The notes under the pieces: generated by a model
Databases searched by the model: none
Told to the model about the DNA's origin: nothing
The model's input: the letters and a program-made list of their open reading frames with translations, nothing else
Assembly: GCA_030830285.1 (NCBI GenBank)
Contig: JAURNF010000247.1
Span: forward strand, 1-16,135
Source of the DNA: Candidatus Kapaibacterium sp.
GTDB lineage: Bacteria; Bacteroidota; Ignavibacteria; Kapaibacteriales; Kapaibacteriaceae
Reading direction: 5' to 3'
Length of the DNA: 16,135 nt
Translations under genes and position numbers: made by a program
Part shown: piece after piece, positions 14,353 through 16,135 of the stretch
Layout: the number at the start of each line of letters is the position of its first letter
Numbering within the stretch: the stretch's first letter is position 1

Positions 14353-16135
14353 ATGACATCACGACAAATACGACAGGCCTATCTGACGTTCTTTGAAGAG
14401 CGCGGACATCGCGTTGTGCCATCTGCTCCGGTAGTGCCACATGGCGATCCGACGTTGCTTTTTACGAACGCTGGGATGAATCAATTCAAGGATGTTTTCC
14501 TTGGTATTGGTAAGCGCGACTTCACACGAGCTGTTGATACGCAGAAGTGTATCCGCGTAAGTGGAAAGCACAACGACCTCGAAGAGGTGGGGTACGATAC
14601 GTATCACCACACGTTCTTCGAGATGCTCGGTAACTGGAGCTTCGGCGATTACTTCAAGAAGGAAGCAATTGCATGGTCGTGGGAGTTTCTCACGTCAGCA
14701 CTGAAGCTGCCGAAAGAACGCTTGCACGCAACGGTGTATCGCACCGATGATGAGGCGTATGAAATCTGGAAGGCGTATCTCCCAGAAACACACATTCATC
14801 GCTTCGACGAGAAGGACAACTTCTGGGAGATGGGTGATACGGGTCCATGTGGACCATGCACGGAGATTCATTTCGATCGCACACCAGATCTTTCAGGCGG
14901 ACCTCTCGTAAACGCGGGCGTGCCAGAAGTGATTGAGATCTGGAACAACGTGTTCATCCAGTACAACCGCACCGCAACTGGTGAGCTCGAAAACCTTCCT
15001 TCTACGCATGTCGATACTGGCATGGGCTTCGAACGTCTGTGCGCAGTGATGCAGCAGAAGGATTCGAACTACGACACGGATGTGTTTCAGCCGATCATTG
15101 CCTTTACGGAAGATCTCTGCGGACGTTCCTATCGTCCGGAGCTCGACAATCCTGATGGCGTTGCGATGCGCGTGATCGCAGATCACATCCGCACGTTGTC
15201 GTTCGCCATCGCCGATGGTGCACATCCAGGCAATGAGGGACGTGGCTATGTGCTGCGTCGCATTCTTCGTCGTGCCGCACGCTATGCACGCAACCTGGGT
15301 CTTACCGAGCCTGTGCTCTGGAAGCACGTTGCAATCCTGTGCGAAACGATGGGCGATGTGTTCCCAGAACTCGTTGAACGTCGTGACATTATCGAACGCA
15401 TCATTCGAGCAGAAGAAGAATCGTTCCTCGCCACACTCGATCGTGGTCTGCAGCGCTTTGACGCGCTCGACACACCAAACGGTGTTGTGCGTGGTGCTGA
15501 TGCATTCGAACTCTACGATACGTTTGGATTCCCACTCGATCTTACGCAGTTGATCGCGCGCGAGCGTGGACTGCAGGTTGACGAAGAAGGCTACACTGCG
15601 CTCTTGCAGCAGCAACGTGAACGCTCACGTGCTGCACGCAAGAGTCATGCGCAGGAAGCGATCACAACAACACTTGATGTTGGGAGTGAGTTTGTTGGCT
15701 ACAGCACGACAGAAGCCACATCAAAGGTCCTTCACGTTGATGGCGCATCGATTGTGCTCGCACAAACGCCATTCTATGTGGAGATGGGCGGTCAGATGGG
15801 CGACACGGGCACGCTGACTGTGGGTGGACAGACCGTGCGTGTGGAGGACGTTCGCAAGGTGGGTGACGCGATCATTCACGTCTGTGATCAGCCGCTTGGT
15901 ATCGCACCAGGCGACAGTGTTCTTGCTACCGTTGATCGTGAGCGTCGACGCGACATTGAGCGCGAGCACTCGGTAACGCACCTTCTGCACGAATCACTGC
16001 GTCGCGTCTTGGGTACACACGTCCAACAATCGGGTTCGCTTGTGAACCCGGATTATCTGCGATTTGACTTCGCGCACTTCGAGCGCATGCGTCCTGATGA
16101 ACTCCAAGCCGTCGAAGATCTTGTCAACGAAAAGA
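14353..16135 (+). CDS. alaS: Alanyl-tRNA synthetase, N-terminal 594 codons (cut by window edge)
   Basis: AlaRS charges tRNA-Ala with alanine and hydrolyses mischarged Ser/Gly. The visible part covers the class II catalytic core (LLFTNAGMNQFKDVFLG, TQKCIRVSGKHNDLE, FFEMLGNWSFGDYFK, WEMGDTGPCGPC), the tRNA-recognition segment (HPGNEGRGYVLRRILRRAARY), the linker, and the start of the editing domain with the zinc motif HSVTH (His539 and His543). The second half of the editing site (CxxxH) and the C-terminal domain lie beyond the right edge; full-length bacterial enzymes are about 870 residues. ATG at 14353 gives the normal N-terminus. There is no Shine-Dalgarno, but TTTTGCG ends 4 nt before the ATG, a spacing also seen ahead of the M61 gene, so the mRNA may be leaderless. 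Confidence 0.98.
   Translation, partial: MTSRQIRQAYLTFFEERGHRVVPSAPVVPHGDPTLLFTNAGMNQFKDVFLGIGKRDFTRAVDTQKCIRVSGKHNDLEEVGYDTYHHTFFEMLGNWSFGDYFKKEAIAWSWEFLTSALKLPKERLHATVYRTDDEAYEIWKAYLPETHIHRFDEKDNFWEMGDTGPCGPCTEIHFDRTPDLSGGPLVNAGVPEVIEIWNNVFIQYNRTATGELENLPSTHVDTGMGFERLCAVMQQKDSNYDTDVFQPIIAFTEDLCGRSYRPELDNPDGVAMRVIADHIRTLSFAIADGAHPGNEGRGYVLRRILRRAARYARNLGLTEPVLWKHVAILCETMGDVFPELVERRDIIERIIRAEEESFLATLDRGLQRFDALDTPNGVVRGADAFELYDTFGFPLDLTQLIARERGLQVDEEGYTALLQQQRERSRAARKSHAQEAITTTLDVGSEFVGYSTTEATSKVLHVDGASIVLAQTPFYVEMGGQMGDTGTLTVGGQTVRVEDVRKVGDAIIHVCDQPLGIAPGDSVLATVDRERRRDIEREHSVTHLLHESLRRVLGTHVQQSGSLVNPDYLRFDFAHFERMRPDELQAVEDLVNEK

Overview
The window (16,135 bp) is a mostly housekeeping stretch of a bacterial chromosome, densely packed with genes. 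It carries eleven protein-coding genes or gene fragments and two tRNA genes, and no gap longer than about 170 bp. The organism looks like a member of the FCB superphylum (Bacteroidota/Chlorobiota relatives). A deep Chlorobi-like lineage such as Kapabacteria is my guess, not something I can prove. The clues are: promoter-like TAnnTTTG boxes just upstream of several starts and of the tRNAs, almost no Shine-Dalgarno sequences, an exported peptidase of the Bacteroidota-type M61 group, and a large exported protein ending in what looks like a type IX secretion (Por) C-terminal sorting signal.

Layout. (1) 1-4459, minus strand: recJ followed 18 bp later by a Dna2-like protein (RecB/Cas4-type nuclease fused to an SF1B helicase), whose 3' end leaves the window on the left. 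This looks like a two-gene DNA-repair operon. (2) 4551-7898, plus strand: rsgA (ribosome-maturation GTPase), tRNA-Ser(CGA), tRNA-Leu(CAG), a 168-bp gap with two hairpins, nuoD standing alone without other complex I genes, and trmH (tRNA 2'-O-methyltransferase) 6 bp after nuoD. (3) 7919-14214, minus strand: four genes, in transcription order a small cysteine-rich exported protein, an 830-residue exported Asp-box protein with a probable T9SS tail (start and stop overlap as ATGA), a class I SAM methyltransferase, and an exported M61-type peptidase with a PDZ domain. (4) 14353 to the right edge, plus strand: the first 594 codons of alaS.

How they fit. Much of the plus-strand set serves translation (RsgA, two tRNAs, TrmH, AlaRS), with NuoD as a respiratory outlier. 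The minus-strand left end serves DNA repair. The minus-strand right part is the least ordinary: three of its four proteins are exported, and the overlapping cysteine-rich/Asp-box pair has no function I can name. No mobile element, CRISPR array, integrase or phage gene is visible. The candidates for something undescribed are the cysteine-rich/Asp-box pair, the RecJ plus Dna2-like pair, and the structured gap before the orphan nuoD.
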